Source of the DNA: Chitinophagaceae bacterium
GTDB lineage: Bacteria; Bacteroidota; Bacteroidia; Chitinophagales; Chitinophagaceae
Assembly: GCA_024508725.1 (NCBI GenBank)
Contig: JANINS010000003.1
Span: forward strand, 1,364,001-1,428,000
Direction: 5' to 3'
DNA length: 64,000 nt
The notes under the pieces are model-generated. The model made no database searches and was not told the DNA's origin. It saw only the letters and a program-made list of their open reading frames with translations. The position numbers were made by a program, and so were the translations under genes. Shown one piece after another: positions 41,778-51,410 of this stretch (positions are counted from its first letter, which is position 1; each line of letters opens with the position of its first letter).

Positions 41778-42215
41778 TTATTCGATCTTAAGGGCAATTT
41801 TGAACTTTTTTAGTTCCTGTATTTCAGCTGAAGATAACGACTGATCTTTCTCAAACTTAGCTTTTAGAAAAAGCACTCTTTTATGTTGGGGATATTTATA
41901 AAGGATTGAATTGATCAATTCTTCTGATTCTTCATCTTTCTCTATTAATGGCTTTGATGAAGGCAGTTCACTTTTTTGCCTGTTGGGCATTTTCTTAATG
42001 ATGGCTTCAAGTGCCGCAAGTTTTTCAGCAGGAATGATATGGTTTTTAGCTGATGCAGCTTTCTGGTGTAAGCCTTCCAATTGTTTTTTCGTTAGCCAAC
42101 CTCTTTGCTGGTATTGCTGGTAAATGCTGATGATAAACGATGAAACAGGATAAGCGATGATGCATTCTTCCAGTACCATATTAATTACATCCACTTTTGG
42201 TTTTTGCTTATCCAT
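41778..42215 (-). CDS. Hypothetical helical protein upstream of the HipA-like gene
   Basis: A 145-residue predicted mostly helical protein, charged at the C-terminus (EKDQSLSSAEIQELKKFKIALKIE). No domain is recognised and no HTH is apparent. The start MDKQKPKVDVINMV at 42215 is preferred to 42233. It is 23 bases from the HipA-like gene and likely co-transcribed. Confidence 0.65.
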   Translation of the reverse strand: MDKQKPKVDVINMVLEECIIAYPVSSFIISIYQQYQQRGWLTKKQLEGLHQKAASAKNHIIPAEKLAALEAIIKKMPNRQKSELPSSKPLIEKDEESEELINSILYKYPQHKRVLFLKAKFEKDQSLSSAEIQELKKFKIALKIE

Positions 42216-42437
42216 CGGCTGCAAGTTGTTCAATTATGGGCACAAAAAAAGGGCTTGGATGGAAATCCTACCCTTTTTTAAATCCAATATCCTATGAAAA
42301 ACCGTGGCAAATATGGCAGGATTTGTTCAGCCCTTATGGTTGCTTTTCGGCAAATCATATGCTGTTATCGTCAAAATTTTCGAAAATGCTTTATAAGAGG
42401 CAAAACCACAATGCTTGGTTTTGTTACCTTGGTGGCT

Positions 42438-45400
42438 ATGAAAAAACTACTCCTGATTGCTTTGCTGTCTGCATGCACTGCACCATCTTTCTCGCAAGAG
42501 AAGAAGAAATGGGATGTAAATAATCCCGGTGGACCTTATAAAGATGTTTCATTCACAGTGAATGAAGGAACCTGGATGAATGTTGATATTTCTCCTGATG
42601 GTCAAACACTTGTCTTTGATTTATTGGGTGATGTTTATACGATTCCGGTAACAGGAGGAACCGCTAAACCCATCAGAACCGGATTGGCTTTTGAAGTGCA
42701 GCCACGCTTTTCGCCTGATGGAAAGAAGATACTTTTTACCAGCGATGCAGGTGGTGGAGATAATATCTGGGTGATGAATGCTGATGGTAGCAATGCGAAG
42801 CAGATCACCAAAGAGAATTTCCGGTTGTTGAATAACGCAACATGGACTCCGGATGGTAACTACATTATTGCCCGTAAACATTTTACGAGTGGAAGAAGCC
42901 TTGGTGCAGGTGAAATGTGGATGTACCATATCAGTGGTGGTGGAGGTTTGCAACTCACCAAAAGAAAAAATGATCAGCAGGATGTGAACGAGCCTGTGGT
43001 TTCGCCTGACGGCAGATATGTTTATTTCGATGAAGACATGTATCCCGGTGGATTTTTTCAATACAATAAAGACCCTAACAAACAGGTCTTCGTGATTCGC
43101 AGGTTCGATAGAGAATCAGGAACAATTGAAAATGTTGCCGGTGGTGGCGGAAGTGCCATTCGTCCGCAGATCAGCCACGATGGTAAAACATTGGCTTTTA
43201 TCAGACGAGTGAGAACAAAAACGGTGCTCTTCCTCAGAAATCTTGAAACAGGAGAAGAATGGCCGGTGTATGATAACCTGAGTAAAGATCAGTCAGAAGC
43301 ATGGACAACCTTTGGTGCTTATACGAACTACAGTTTTACACCAGACGATAAGCACATTATCATTTGGAGTAACGGCAAGTTGAATAAGATCGATCTTGGT
43401 AAAGTCAATTCAAGTATTGATATTCCATTTACCGTACAGGTGAATCAGAAAGTGGCTGATGCAGTTCGCTTTAAGCAAAACATCAATCCAACCGATTTTA
43501 AAGTGAATGTGATTCGCCAGGTGACGACTTCACCAGATGAAAAGATGATCGTGTTTCATGCATTGGGTCATCTCTACAAAAAAGAATTGCCTAATGGAAA
43601 TCCTGTTCGCTTAACATCATTCGCTGATTTTGAATTTGAACCTTCATTTTCTGCTGATGGAAAGAAACTCGTTTTCACTACGTGGAATGATAGTACAGCA
43701 GGTGCTATGTACACGATCGATCTTTCGGCTTCAAACGCAAAGCCTGTTAAGATCACACAGAAAAAAGGCATTTACAGAGAACCGTCCTTTTCTCCAGATG
43801 GGAATAAAGTTGTGTATGTGATGGAAGATGGAGATAATGTACTTGGGCCGGCTTTTACATCACAGCCCGGTGTTTACGTGATGCAATTGAACTCTTCTGC
43901 TGCTCCTCGATTTGTAAATGATAAAGGCACAACACCTCGTTTCAATAAACAGGGAAACCGGATTTATTTTATTGTTGGCGATGGAATGAACAGATCATTT
44001 GCCAGCTCAAAAATTGATGGCGATGAAGAGAGAGTTCATTTAAAATCTACATATGGATCGCAGTTCGTTGTAAGTCCTGATGAACAATGGATCGCTTTTG
44101 TTGATCTGCACAATGTATATGTTGCCAGTTTTCCAATGACAGGAAGAACCATTGATCTTGGAAGCACAACAACTGATTTTCCTGTAAAGAAAATATCGAA
44201 AGATGCAGGACTGAATCTTCATTGGAGCAGTAACAGTAAAAATCTGCATTATAGTTTGGGCGATCAATACTATTCAATCAATCTTGATGACAGGTTCGAG
44301 TTTCTTGCAGGTAAGCCTGACTCAGCTTTTATAATGCCGGAGAAAGGGATCAGCATCGGTCTTACAGCGAAAGCAGATAAGCCTGAAGGATTAGTGGCTT
44401 TCACAAATGCAAGGATCATCACCATGAAAGGTGACCAGGTAATTGAAAACGGAATGGTAGTAATTGAAGGAAATCTAATTAAGGCTGTAGGAAAGGCAGG
44501 AGAAGTTGCGATACCTGCAGGTACAAAAACAATCGATGCATCAGGCAAAACCATCATGCCGGGCTTTATTGATGCTCATGCTCATGGCAATCATTTCAGA
44601 AGTGGCATCACACCACAAAAACATTGGCCATATTATACCAATCTTGCTTTTGGTGTAACAACAATGCATGATCCATCAGCCAACAGCGAAATGGTATTTG
44701 CACAAAGTGAACTGGTGAAAACAGGACAAATGGTTGGTCCAAGAGTATTTAGCACCGGAACGGTTTTATATGGTGCTGATGGAGACTTTAAAGCTGTGAT
44801 CAATAGTTTGGAAGATGCAAGATCAGCAGTAAGAAGAACCAAAGCTTTTGGTGCATGGAGTGTGAAAAGTTATAATCAACCAAGAAGAGAACAAAACCAA
44901 CAGTTGTTACAGGCAGCAAGAGAATTGGGAATGGAAGTAGTGCCTGAAGGTGGCTCGTTCTTCTATCATAATCTTGCAATGATCATTGACGGACATACAA
45001 CGGTAGAACATAATCTGCCGATCGCTGAATTACATGATGATGTGATCAAACTTTGGCAGAAAGCGGGTACGGCTTATACTCCAACACTTATTGTGGCTTA
45101 TGGTGCATTAAGTGGAGAATATTACTGGTATCAACATACCAATGTTTGGGAAGATCAGAAACTTCTTCGATTTACACCCAGAGGTATTATTGATCAACGT
45201 GGAAGGCATCGAATAATGGCTCCTGAAGAAGAGTATGTGAACGGTCATATTCTTGTTTCAAAACAATTAAAGAAATTGAATGATGCAGGTGTTAAAGTGA
45301 ATATGGGAGCTCACGGTCAAATTCAAGGTATCGGTGCACATTGGGAGATCTGGATGATGCAGCAAGGTGGCATGAGTAATTTCGAAGCTTTGAAAACAGC

Positions 45401-45707
45401 AACGATCAACCCGGCTCAGAGTTTAGGTCTTGATCAATGGATCGGAAGTTTGGAAGCTGGTAAATTGGCAGACCTCATCATCTTGGATAAAAATCCTTTG
45501 GAGAATATCCGCAACACCGCAAGTATTCGTTACACTATGGTGAACGGCAGGTTATACGATTGTGAAACGATGAACGAGATTGGTAATTATAATAAGAACA
45601 GGGGCAAGTTTTATTGGGAACTTGGTAAGAATGCAGGTTCATTCTCCTGGCCAACAGATGTGCAAACGACAATGAAAGAAACACATACGGATTGTGTTTT
45701 GGATTAA
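42438..45707 (+). CDS. Secreted amidohydrolase with N-terminal TolB-like propeller
   Basis: A 1089-residue exported protein. Signal peptide MKKLLLIALLSACTAPSFSQ is followed by PD40/TolB-type propeller blades (VNIDVSPDG-like repeats such as RFSPDGKKILFTSDAG, VSPDGRYVYFDED). A metal-dependent amidohydrolase follows from residue ~660: GFIDAHAHGNHF (metal-binding HxH) and, further on, a histidine in TVEHNLP and ADLIILDKNPLENI. The likely activity is peptide or cyclic-amide hydrolysis. The start at 42438 gives a clean signal peptide; longer frames do not. Confidence 0.9.
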   Translation: MKKLLLIALLSACTAPSFSQEKKKWDVNNPGGPYKDVSFTVNEGTWMNVDISPDGQTLVFDLLGDVYTIPVTGGTAKPIRTGLAFEVQPRFSPDGKKILFTSDAGGGDNIWVMNADGSNAKQITKENFRLLNNATWTPDGNYIIARKHFTSGRSLGAGEMWMYHISGGGGLQLTKRKNDQQDVNEPVVSPDGRYVYFDEDMYPGGFFQYNKDPNKQVFVIRRFDRESGTIENVAGGGGSAIRPQISHDGKTLAFIRRVRTKTVLFLRNLETGEEWPVYDNLSKDQSEAWTTFGAYTNYSFTPDDKHIIIWSNGKLNKIDLGKVNSSIDIPFTVQVNQKVADAVRFKQNINPTDFKVNVIRQVTTSPDEKMIVFHALGHLYKKELPNGNPVRLTSFADFEFEPSFSADGKKLVFTTWNDSTAGAMYTIDLSASNAKPVKITQKKGIYREPSFSPDGNKVVYVMEDGDNVLGPAFTSQPGVYVMQLNSSAAPRFVNDKGTTPRFNKQGNRIYFIVGDGMNRSFASSKIDGDEERVHLKSTYGSQFVVSPDEQWIAFVDLHNVYVASFPMTGRTIDLGSTTTDFPVKKISKDAGLNLHWSSNSKNLHYSLGDQYYSINLDDRFEFLAGKPDSAFIMPEKGISIGLTAKADKPEGLVAFTNARIITMKGDQVIENGMVVIEGNLIKAVGKAGEVAIPAGTKTIDASGKTIMPGFIDAHAHGNHFRSGITPQKHWPYYTNLAFGVTTMHDPSANSEMVFAQSELVKTGQMVGPRVFSTGTVLYGADGDFKAVINSLEDARSAVRRTKAFGAWSVKSYNQPRREQNQQLLQAARELGMEVVPEGGSFFYHNLAMIIDGHTTVEHNLPIAELHDDVIKLWQKAGTAYTPTLIVAYGALSGEYYWYQHTNVWEDQKLLRFTPRGIIDQRGRHRIMAPEEEYVNGHILVSKQLKKLNDAGVKVNMGAHGQIQGIGAHWEIWMMQQGGMSNFEALKTATINPAQSLGLDQWIGSLEAGKLADLIILDKNPLENIRNTASIRYTMVNGRLYDCETMNEIGNYNKNRGKFYWELGKNAGSFSWPTDVQTTMKETHTDCVLD

Positions 45708-45725
45708 ATAAGATAATCTTTTAGA

Positions 45726-45758
45726 GAAAGAGCTGACTTAGGTCGGCTCTTTCTTTTT
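45726..45758 (+). terminator. Rho-independent terminator after the amidohydrolase
   Basis: GAAAGAGC with TGAC (45726-45737) pairs with GTCG and GCTCTTTC (45742-45753), followed by a T-run. Confidence 0.85.
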
Positions 45759-45788
45759 AAAGGCAGGAATTTTGCGGTCGGTTTCTTT

Positions 45789-46697
45789 ATGAGACTTGTA
45801 ATATTGGTAATAGCTTCTCTTATTTTTCTTTCCTGTAAACAACCAACCATGGTAGAAAAGCTTGTTGTAATTGAACACTACGCTTCAGGATCTGCTTTGG
45901 CTTATAAGCAGGGAAAAGCATACCTGATGGGTGATGATATGAATTACATGATCATCATGAATAATTCACTTCAAGTTATTGACAGTATTCTGCTGGAAGA
46001 TTCCATTAAGTATAAGATTGCGAAAGATATCAAACCTGATATAGAAGCAGCAACTTTTACAAGCCCTGATAGTTTACTACTACTAGGTTCAGGATCGAAG
46101 AAGCCATTTAGAAATACTGCATTTGTAGTAAACATTAATTCAAAACAGAAAACAGCATTTAACTTAGATACATTTTATCAGCGATTAGAAAACGAAGGCA
46201 TTGAGATCAATTTCGAAGGAGCAGCTGCATTCGATGATAAAATTTTATTGTCTAACAGGGGGAATAATGCTCATCCCACAAATTATTTAGTCATTACTTC
46301 GGCAGCCTTTTATAAAGATCAGAAAAATGCATCGATCAAAGTTGTTGAAATTGAAAATCCATCAATTGAATTTAGTGGCGTTTCAGGGTTGGAATATTCT
46401 TCTCAATACGATCGCTTATTATTGACCGTTTCCACCGAAGACACATACAGCACTCATGCTGATGGTGCAATAGGGAAAAGTTATCTCTGGATTATAAATA
46501 ATATTTCAGCCAAACTCAACGGAAGAATAAAAGCTGAAAAGATCATCGATCTCGCAACACTTGATAAACATTTCATTGGCCAAAAGATAGAATCTGTTTG
46601 TATTGTATCTGAATCTATCAATGAAATGGAACTCATACTTGTAGCAGATAATGATAATGGGAATTCAACTGTGTTTAAGTTAAGGCTTAGCTTATGA
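45789..46697 (+). CDS. Hypothetical lipoprotein
   Basis: A 302-residue lipoprotein with lipobox IFLSCKQ. It has several strands of the form of a small propeller (FEGAAAFDDKILLSNRGN, FSGVSGLEYSSQYDRLLLTV) and a D-rich C-terminus (LVADNDNGNSTVFKL). Such repeats recall phytase-like or esterase-like domains, but no active site is visible. Confidence 0.75.
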   Translation: MRLVILVIASLIFLSCKQPTMVEKLVVIEHYASGSALAYKQGKAYLMGDDMNYMIIMNNSLQVIDSILLEDSIKYKIAKDIKPDIEAATFTSPDSLLLLGSGSKKPFRNTAFVVNINSKQKTAFNLDTFYQRLENEGIEINFEGAAAFDDKILLSNRGNNAHPTNYLVITSAAFYKDQKNASIKVVEIENPSIEFSGVSGLEYSSQYDRLLLTVSTEDTYSTHADGAIGKSYLWIINNISAKLNGRIKAEKIIDLATLDKHFIGQKIESVCIVSESINEMELILVADNDNGNSTVFKLRLSL

Positions 46698-46711
46698 TCC
46701 TGTTATTACAT

Positions 46712-46816
46712 TCAGTAACTCAATGTATTGTCATCTTTGGATAACGCAATAAAGCCTACGATCACTGCCACTATCACAAACAGTAAGTAAGCGGTCACTG
46801 CTAAACCGTCGTGCAT
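46712..46816 (-). CDS. Candidate 34-residue single-span membrane protein
   Basis: On the minus strand an ATG at 46816 opens a 34-residue frame, MHDGLAVTAYLLFVIVAVIV then GFIALSKDDNTLSY, with one strong hydrophobic helix. An AAAAGAAG stretch lies just before the start. It sits between a lipoprotein and a TonB-type gene with no other coding option. It could be a small regulatory or accessory subunit; no homology is recognised. Confidence 0.45.
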   Translation of the reverse strand: MHDGLAVTAYLLFVIVAVIVGFIALSKDDNTLSY

Positions 46817-46929
46817 CTTCTTTTGTTTGGAAATAAAAGTAGCAGACCTCCTTTAAGAGCAAATGATAAATATCATTTTTTACTCTGGAATATTGTTAAG
46901 TATCCTTGATGGACGGTTGTAACTTTTTT

Positions 46930-49332
46930 CTAAGGAGCTTCAATGTTAAACATATTATTTCCTTCTTCTTTTTTCTTTATTCCAAAGTTGTATCGGAGAT
47001 TGATGCCAAACCTTCTCGAATCTGCGAAACGTGTACCTGAAGCTTTGATGTTTGCCTGGTCTATGCTGAAGTCATTCTTATTTGTATAAAAAATATCGTT
47101 CACACTTAAAGTAACCACAAGTTTTTGCTGGAAGAACTGTCGATTGATCGTTGCTGTTAAAGATCCGAAGTTCCCTAGCTCATAAAACTGTTGTAAGCCT
47201 TTAAAACGAACAAACCCATTTAAAGTAAACTGAGATAGCTTGCCAAGCTTGAGTTGATGATAGGTGAACAGTGTCCACGTTCCTCTTTTGTATGATAGTG
47301 CTTGAAAATTATACAAGCCTTCATAAAAGCTGTGATTGTATTGTGCACCCACTACAAAAAAATATTTCTTTCCTGGAGGAATTGCACCCAAGCCACGGAA
47401 GTAAATTTCTTTGTTCGATCCAAGATTGTCATACGTTCTTACCAGTCTTCCACTGTCTGCCGGATAGATCACATTAGTGAAAATATCTTTTGTTTTATTG
47501 TAGCCAATCGCTAACAGTGGTCTTTCATCTACGCTGATGTTGGCTTCATAGTTATTGCTGAATTGCGGTCTCAAAGAGGGATTTCCCGATTCAAAAAGGT
47601 ATTGATCAATGTATCTTGGAAAAGGATTCAGGAATTCGTAATTAGGGCGATTCAATGTTCTTCTGTAAACAAGATAAGCCCTCAATTCATAGCCTGCTAT
47701 CGACATCACTTTCTTGCTCAGGTATATGTAAGGGAAAAAGTCTGTGCGATGAATACTGAAAGATGTGTCTTTAGGAATGAACTGATCCCCTTTCATATTG
47801 GTGTTCTCAGCTCTTACACCAAACTTCAAAACGAAATTCTTGCCCAATGTTTTAGCTCCCTGAATATAAGCTGCATTAATGTTCTCAGTATAATCAAATC
47901 CATTTGATCGGGTAACATCAACTTTACGATTACTTCCATTTCCTAAATAATAATCAGCAAGACTTCTGAATTTCATGTATGATAAACGAGTACCGGCTTC
48001 AAAAGTAAAGCGGTTCTTCATCTTTAATTTGATATCCGATTTGAATACGCCATAATTTCTTCTCGATGTATTCGTTCCATCACCACCAAATCCTGCTGAT
48101 ATTGGGAAATTGAAATTATTAAAGTAGCGTTGCTCGTTTACGTTCGACGAGTATGAATAAAACAAGTTCGTCGTCCATTCAGATCCTGCAGAGTCAAGCT
48201 TCAGTTTTGTATCTAATCCGTTGCCGGTATAAAATCCATGCCCCATATTGTTTACAGTATTTAAGTTATCGCTAACCAGGGAAGAAGTGGATGACTTGCT
48301 CACCTTGTTGCTGTTCCATGTATTGTTGTCGATGGTGTTGTAACTGATGTTACCTGAAAAATCAATATCAAAATTTTTAGATAAAGAATTGGAGTAACCA
48401 TATCCTAAATAATAAAAAGGCGAAGCGTACTTAGTGAATGCATTTTGAGAAAGTATCGTATCTGCATTCAATCTTCTGTCGCTGATGATGCTTTCGTAAG
48501 AATTTCTTTTGCCAACATTGGCATTTATGTAAGTGCTTTTCTTTCCATCGTTATTGTTGAGTGTAAAGCCGATCACCTGGTTTCCATAAGTTCCCTGTTG
48601 CGCTGAAGCAGTAATGCTGCCTGTTAAGCCTGGTTTCACCCCTTTCTTTAAAACGATATTGATGATCCCTCCAGAACCGGAAGCATCGTATTTTGCCGAT
48701 GGTGATCTGATGATCTCAATTTTAGCAATGGCATTCGGCGGAAGATTCTTGAGCATCGTAGCAATATCTGCTGTACTCATTTTCATTTCTCTACCATTAA
48801 TATAAATAACAGAAGGTGTAGTACTGCTGAGATAAACATTGCCATCCTGGTCAAGAAAAATTCCGGGTGTTTTCTCCAGTATTTCATAAGCGTTAGTGGA
48901 AGCTGCAGCCAGTTGTTCAGGCTCTACTATCGTTTTATCATCTTCCTGTCGCATCAGTGGTTTGGTTGATGTTACAGTAACATTACCAATATCACTTTGT
49001 TGTGGTTCGATAATCAGTGTGAAAGACTGTTCAACTCCTTTTACAATAATTCCTTTTTCAAATGATTTATAGTTCAATGCAGTTACCAGGATCTTGTATT
49101 GCTTTCCTGAAACAAGACTTAAAACACATCTGCCTAAACTGTCTGTAAGTTTTTGGACCGGGTGCAAACTATCCTCAACAGCAATGGCCTTTAGCGTAGC
49201 AAAAGCAATAGGGTGATTATTGTTTTTCTCAAGGATGATAAAATGAACATTGGTTTGTGCAGAAGATCTGAATGCCATAAATAAAATGCAACAGATCACC
49301 AGTAAAGGGATTGACCTAATTGGAGTTGACAT
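46930..49332 (-). CDS. Outer-membrane beta-barrel receptor (TonB-dependent-like)
   Basis: An 800-residue protein: signal peptide, then a carboxypeptidase-regulatory-like domain (HFIILEKNNNHPIAFATLKAI), a plug (KTPGIFLDQDGNVYLSSTTPSVIYING, IEIIRSPSAKYDASGSGGIIN), and a 22-strand-type barrel ending RRFGINLRYNFG plus a short tail. It matches the outer_membrane_beta-barrel family of Bacteroidota receptors. No SusD partner is adjacent, so its substrate is unknown. Confidence 0.9.
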   Translation of the reverse strand: MSTPIRSIPLLVICCILFMAFRSSAQTNVHFIILEKNNNHPIAFATLKAIAVEDSLHPVQKLTDSLGRCVLSLVSGKQYKILVTALNYKSFEKGIIVKGVEQSFTLIIEPQQSDIGNVTVTSTKPLMRQEDDKTIVEPEQLAAASTNAYEILEKTPGIFLDQDGNVYLSSTTPSVIYINGREMKMSTADIATMLKNLPPNAIAKIEIIRSPSAKYDASGSGGIINIVLKKGVKPGLTGSITASAQQGTYGNQVIGFTLNNNDGKKSTYINANVGKRNSYESIISDRRLNADTILSQNAFTKYASPFYYLGYGYSNSLSKNFDIDFSGNISYNTIDNNTWNSNKVSKSSTSSLVSDNLNTVNNMGHGFYTGNGLDTKLKLDSAGSEWTTNLFYSYSSNVNEQRYFNNFNFPISAGFGGDGTNTSRRNYGVFKSDIKLKMKNRFTFEAGTRLSYMKFRSLADYYLGNGSNRKVDVTRSNGFDYTENINAAYIQGAKTLGKNFVLKFGVRAENTNMKGDQFIPKDTSFSIHRTDFFPYIYLSKKVMSIAGYELRAYLVYRRTLNRPNYEFLNPFPRYIDQYLFESGNPSLRPQFSNNYEANISVDERPLLAIGYNKTKDIFTNVIYPADSGRLVRTYDNLGSNKEIYFRGLGAIPPGKKYFFVVGAQYNHSFYEGLYNFQALSYKRGTWTLFTYHQLKLGKLSQFTLNGFVRFKGLQQFYELGNFGSLTATINRQFFQQKLVVTLSVNDIFYTNKNDFSIDQANIKASGTRFADSRRFGINLRYNFGIKKKEEGNNMFNIEAP

Positions 49333-49506
49333 TCGGCTAAAGTAGAAGTTTGATTACTACCATTTTGTTAAACGATTTAACAACGGATAGGTTACGAGTT
49401 ATAATTTATATCTATTCAAATAATCATAAATATGATTCGATTGCTGACGGTCATCATGGAATGACATTGAGGGCTTTTCTAAGTTGCATTAGTAAAACTG
49501 CCTGCC

Positions 49507-51186
49507 ATGATCGCATTTCCAACAGATATTGATATTGCACAATCAGCACCAATAGAACACATCAGGAATATCGCAGCAAAGCTGGGTGTTCTGGAAGATG
49601 AGTTAGAATTCTATGGTAAATACAAAGCCAAACTTCCGCTATCGTTGATAGATGAAAAAAAAGTAAGGCAAAATCACCTGGTGCTTGTTACAGCGATTAC
49701 GCCTACCCCTGCCGGAGAAGGCAAAACCACGATGAGTATTGGGCTTGCTGATGGATTGAACCGTATCGGTAAAAAAGCGATGGCTGTACTTCGTGAGCCT
49801 TCACTGGGTCCTGTTTTTGGAATGAAAGGCGGTGCTGCAGGTGGTGGATATTCACAGGTAATTCCTATGGAAGATATCAACCTGCATTTTACCGGTGACT
49901 TCTCAGCAATTGAAAAGGCGAATAATCTTTTATCTGCGATGATCGATAATCATCTGCAGAATAAAGACGCTACGATAGATCTTGATCCTCGAAGTATTTC
50001 CTGGAAGCGAGTGATGGATATGAATGACAGAGCACTTCGCAATATCATCATAGGAATTGGCGGCAAGCAAAACGGAATTCCACGTGAAGATGGATTTAAT
50101 ATCACACCGGCATCTGAGATCATGGCCATACTTTGCCTGGCGAAAAATTTCGAAGATCTTAAAGCAAAACTTGGCAATATCTATATCGGTAGCACTTACT
50201 CAGGTGAACCGGTTTTTGCAAGAGATATCAAAGCAGTTGGTGCAATGGCTGTGCTCTTGAAAGATTGTATCAAGCCAAATCTCGTGCAAACATTGGAAGG
50301 TAATCCGGTATTGTTGCATGGTGGTCCGTTTGCAAGTATCGCACAGGGAACGAATTCCATCCTGGCAACTAAAATGGGATTAAGCCTTGCAGATTATGTT
50401 GTTACCGAAGCCGGGTTTGCGGCAGATCTTGGTGCAGAAAAATTCTTCAATATAAAATGTGTTACCGCAGGGCTGAAACCAGAAGCTGTTGTACTCGTGG
50501 CAACCATCAGGGCTTTACGGCATCATGGTGGTGTGAAAAAAAGCATGCTCAACTTTCCTGATGCACAGGCAGTAGCAAGAGGATTGGGCAACCTTGAAAA
50601 ACATATTGATAACCTGCAAAAATTCAATGTGCATCCTGTGGTTGCGATCAATTCCTTTCCTGGAGATACTGCTGAAGAGATACAACTTGTGCAGGATGTT
50701 TGTGCCGGTTATGGAGTGAAAGCGATTATTTCTACTGCTTTTGTTGATGGTGGAGCAGGTGCAGAAGAACTTGCAGCAGAAGTAGTGAACATTATTCAGC
50801 AAAAGCAAAGCAATTTTCAACCATTGTATAGCTAGAATATTTCGGTTGAAGAAAAGATACATTGCATCGCTACAGAAATGTATGGTGCTACTGCGGTAGA
50901 ATATTCGGTTAAAGCTAAGTCTCAATTAAAACAGATAAAAGAACTTGGGTTTGAGCACATGCCAATATGCATGGCTAAAACACCAAAAAGCCTGAGTGAT
51001 GATGAAAAGAAACTGGGCAGACCTGAAAATTTTAAAGTAACTGTTCGGGAATTTGAATTTGCTTCGGGTGCAGGATTTGTCATACCTATCCTCGGCGATA
51101 TTATGAGAATGCCTGGCCTACCTGCAGTTCCTGCAGCAGAACGTGTTGATATAACACCAGATGGGAAGATCGTCGGTTTGTTTTGA
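49507..51186 (+). pseudogene. fhs: Formate-tetrahydrofolate ligase, interrupted by an in-frame TAG
   Basis: The first part (49507-50835, 442 residues) has the FTHFS marks: [16 protein letters not shown] (P-loop), [30 protein letters not shown] and [20 protein letters not shown]. After TAG at 50833-50835 the same frame continues NISVEEKIHCIATEMYGA and ends MPGLPAVPAAERVDITPDG, which is exactly the missing C-terminal part. Together they give 559 codons, the normal length. Nothing else is broken. Either this is a nonsense mutation, a base-call error, or readthrough. It would attach formate to THF. Confidence 0.88.
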
Positions 51187-51207
51187 TTGATTGTATCGGT
51201 TTATTAT

Positions 51208-51238
51208 AAAAAAAGCAGATCTATTGATCTGCTTTTTA
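51208..51238 (+). terminator. Bidirectional terminator between fhs and tRNA-Arg
   Basis: AAAAGCAGATC (51211-51221) pairs perfectly with GATCTGCTTTT (51226-51236), with T and A runs on both sides. Confidence 0.9.
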
Positions 51239-51239
51239 G

Positions 51240-51311
51240 TAGCCCGGACAAGAATCGAACTTGTATCTAAAGTTTAGGAAACTTCTATTCTATCCATTGA
51301 ACTACCGGGCC
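51240..51311 (-). tRNA. tRNA-Arg (anticodon CCT)
   Basis: A 72-base cloverleaf on the minus strand: acceptor GGCCCGG / CCGGGCT, D-stem GTTC / GAAT, anticodon stem GAAGT / ACTTT around loop TTCCTAA (anticodon CCT), T-arm ACAAG-TTCGATT-CTTGT. CCA is not encoded. It reads AGG. Confidence 0.95.
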
Positions 51312-51410
51312 AACAAGGCTGCAAAGTAAATGAAACAAGCGGTTTTTTCCAATCTTAATCTTCGCAACCAAATGAAGCGTATCGCAATACCGAATCAGTA
51401 ATTTTATTCT

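Noticed and set aside
40963-42215. Classical HipBA toxin-antitoxin
   Set aside because: The upstream 145-residue gene shows no HTH pattern of HipB, and the kinase is much shorter than HipA.
50833-50835. Selenocysteine or a programmed frameshift in fhs
   Set aside because: The codon is TAG rather than TGA, and the reading frame is the same on both sides, so neither mechanism fits.
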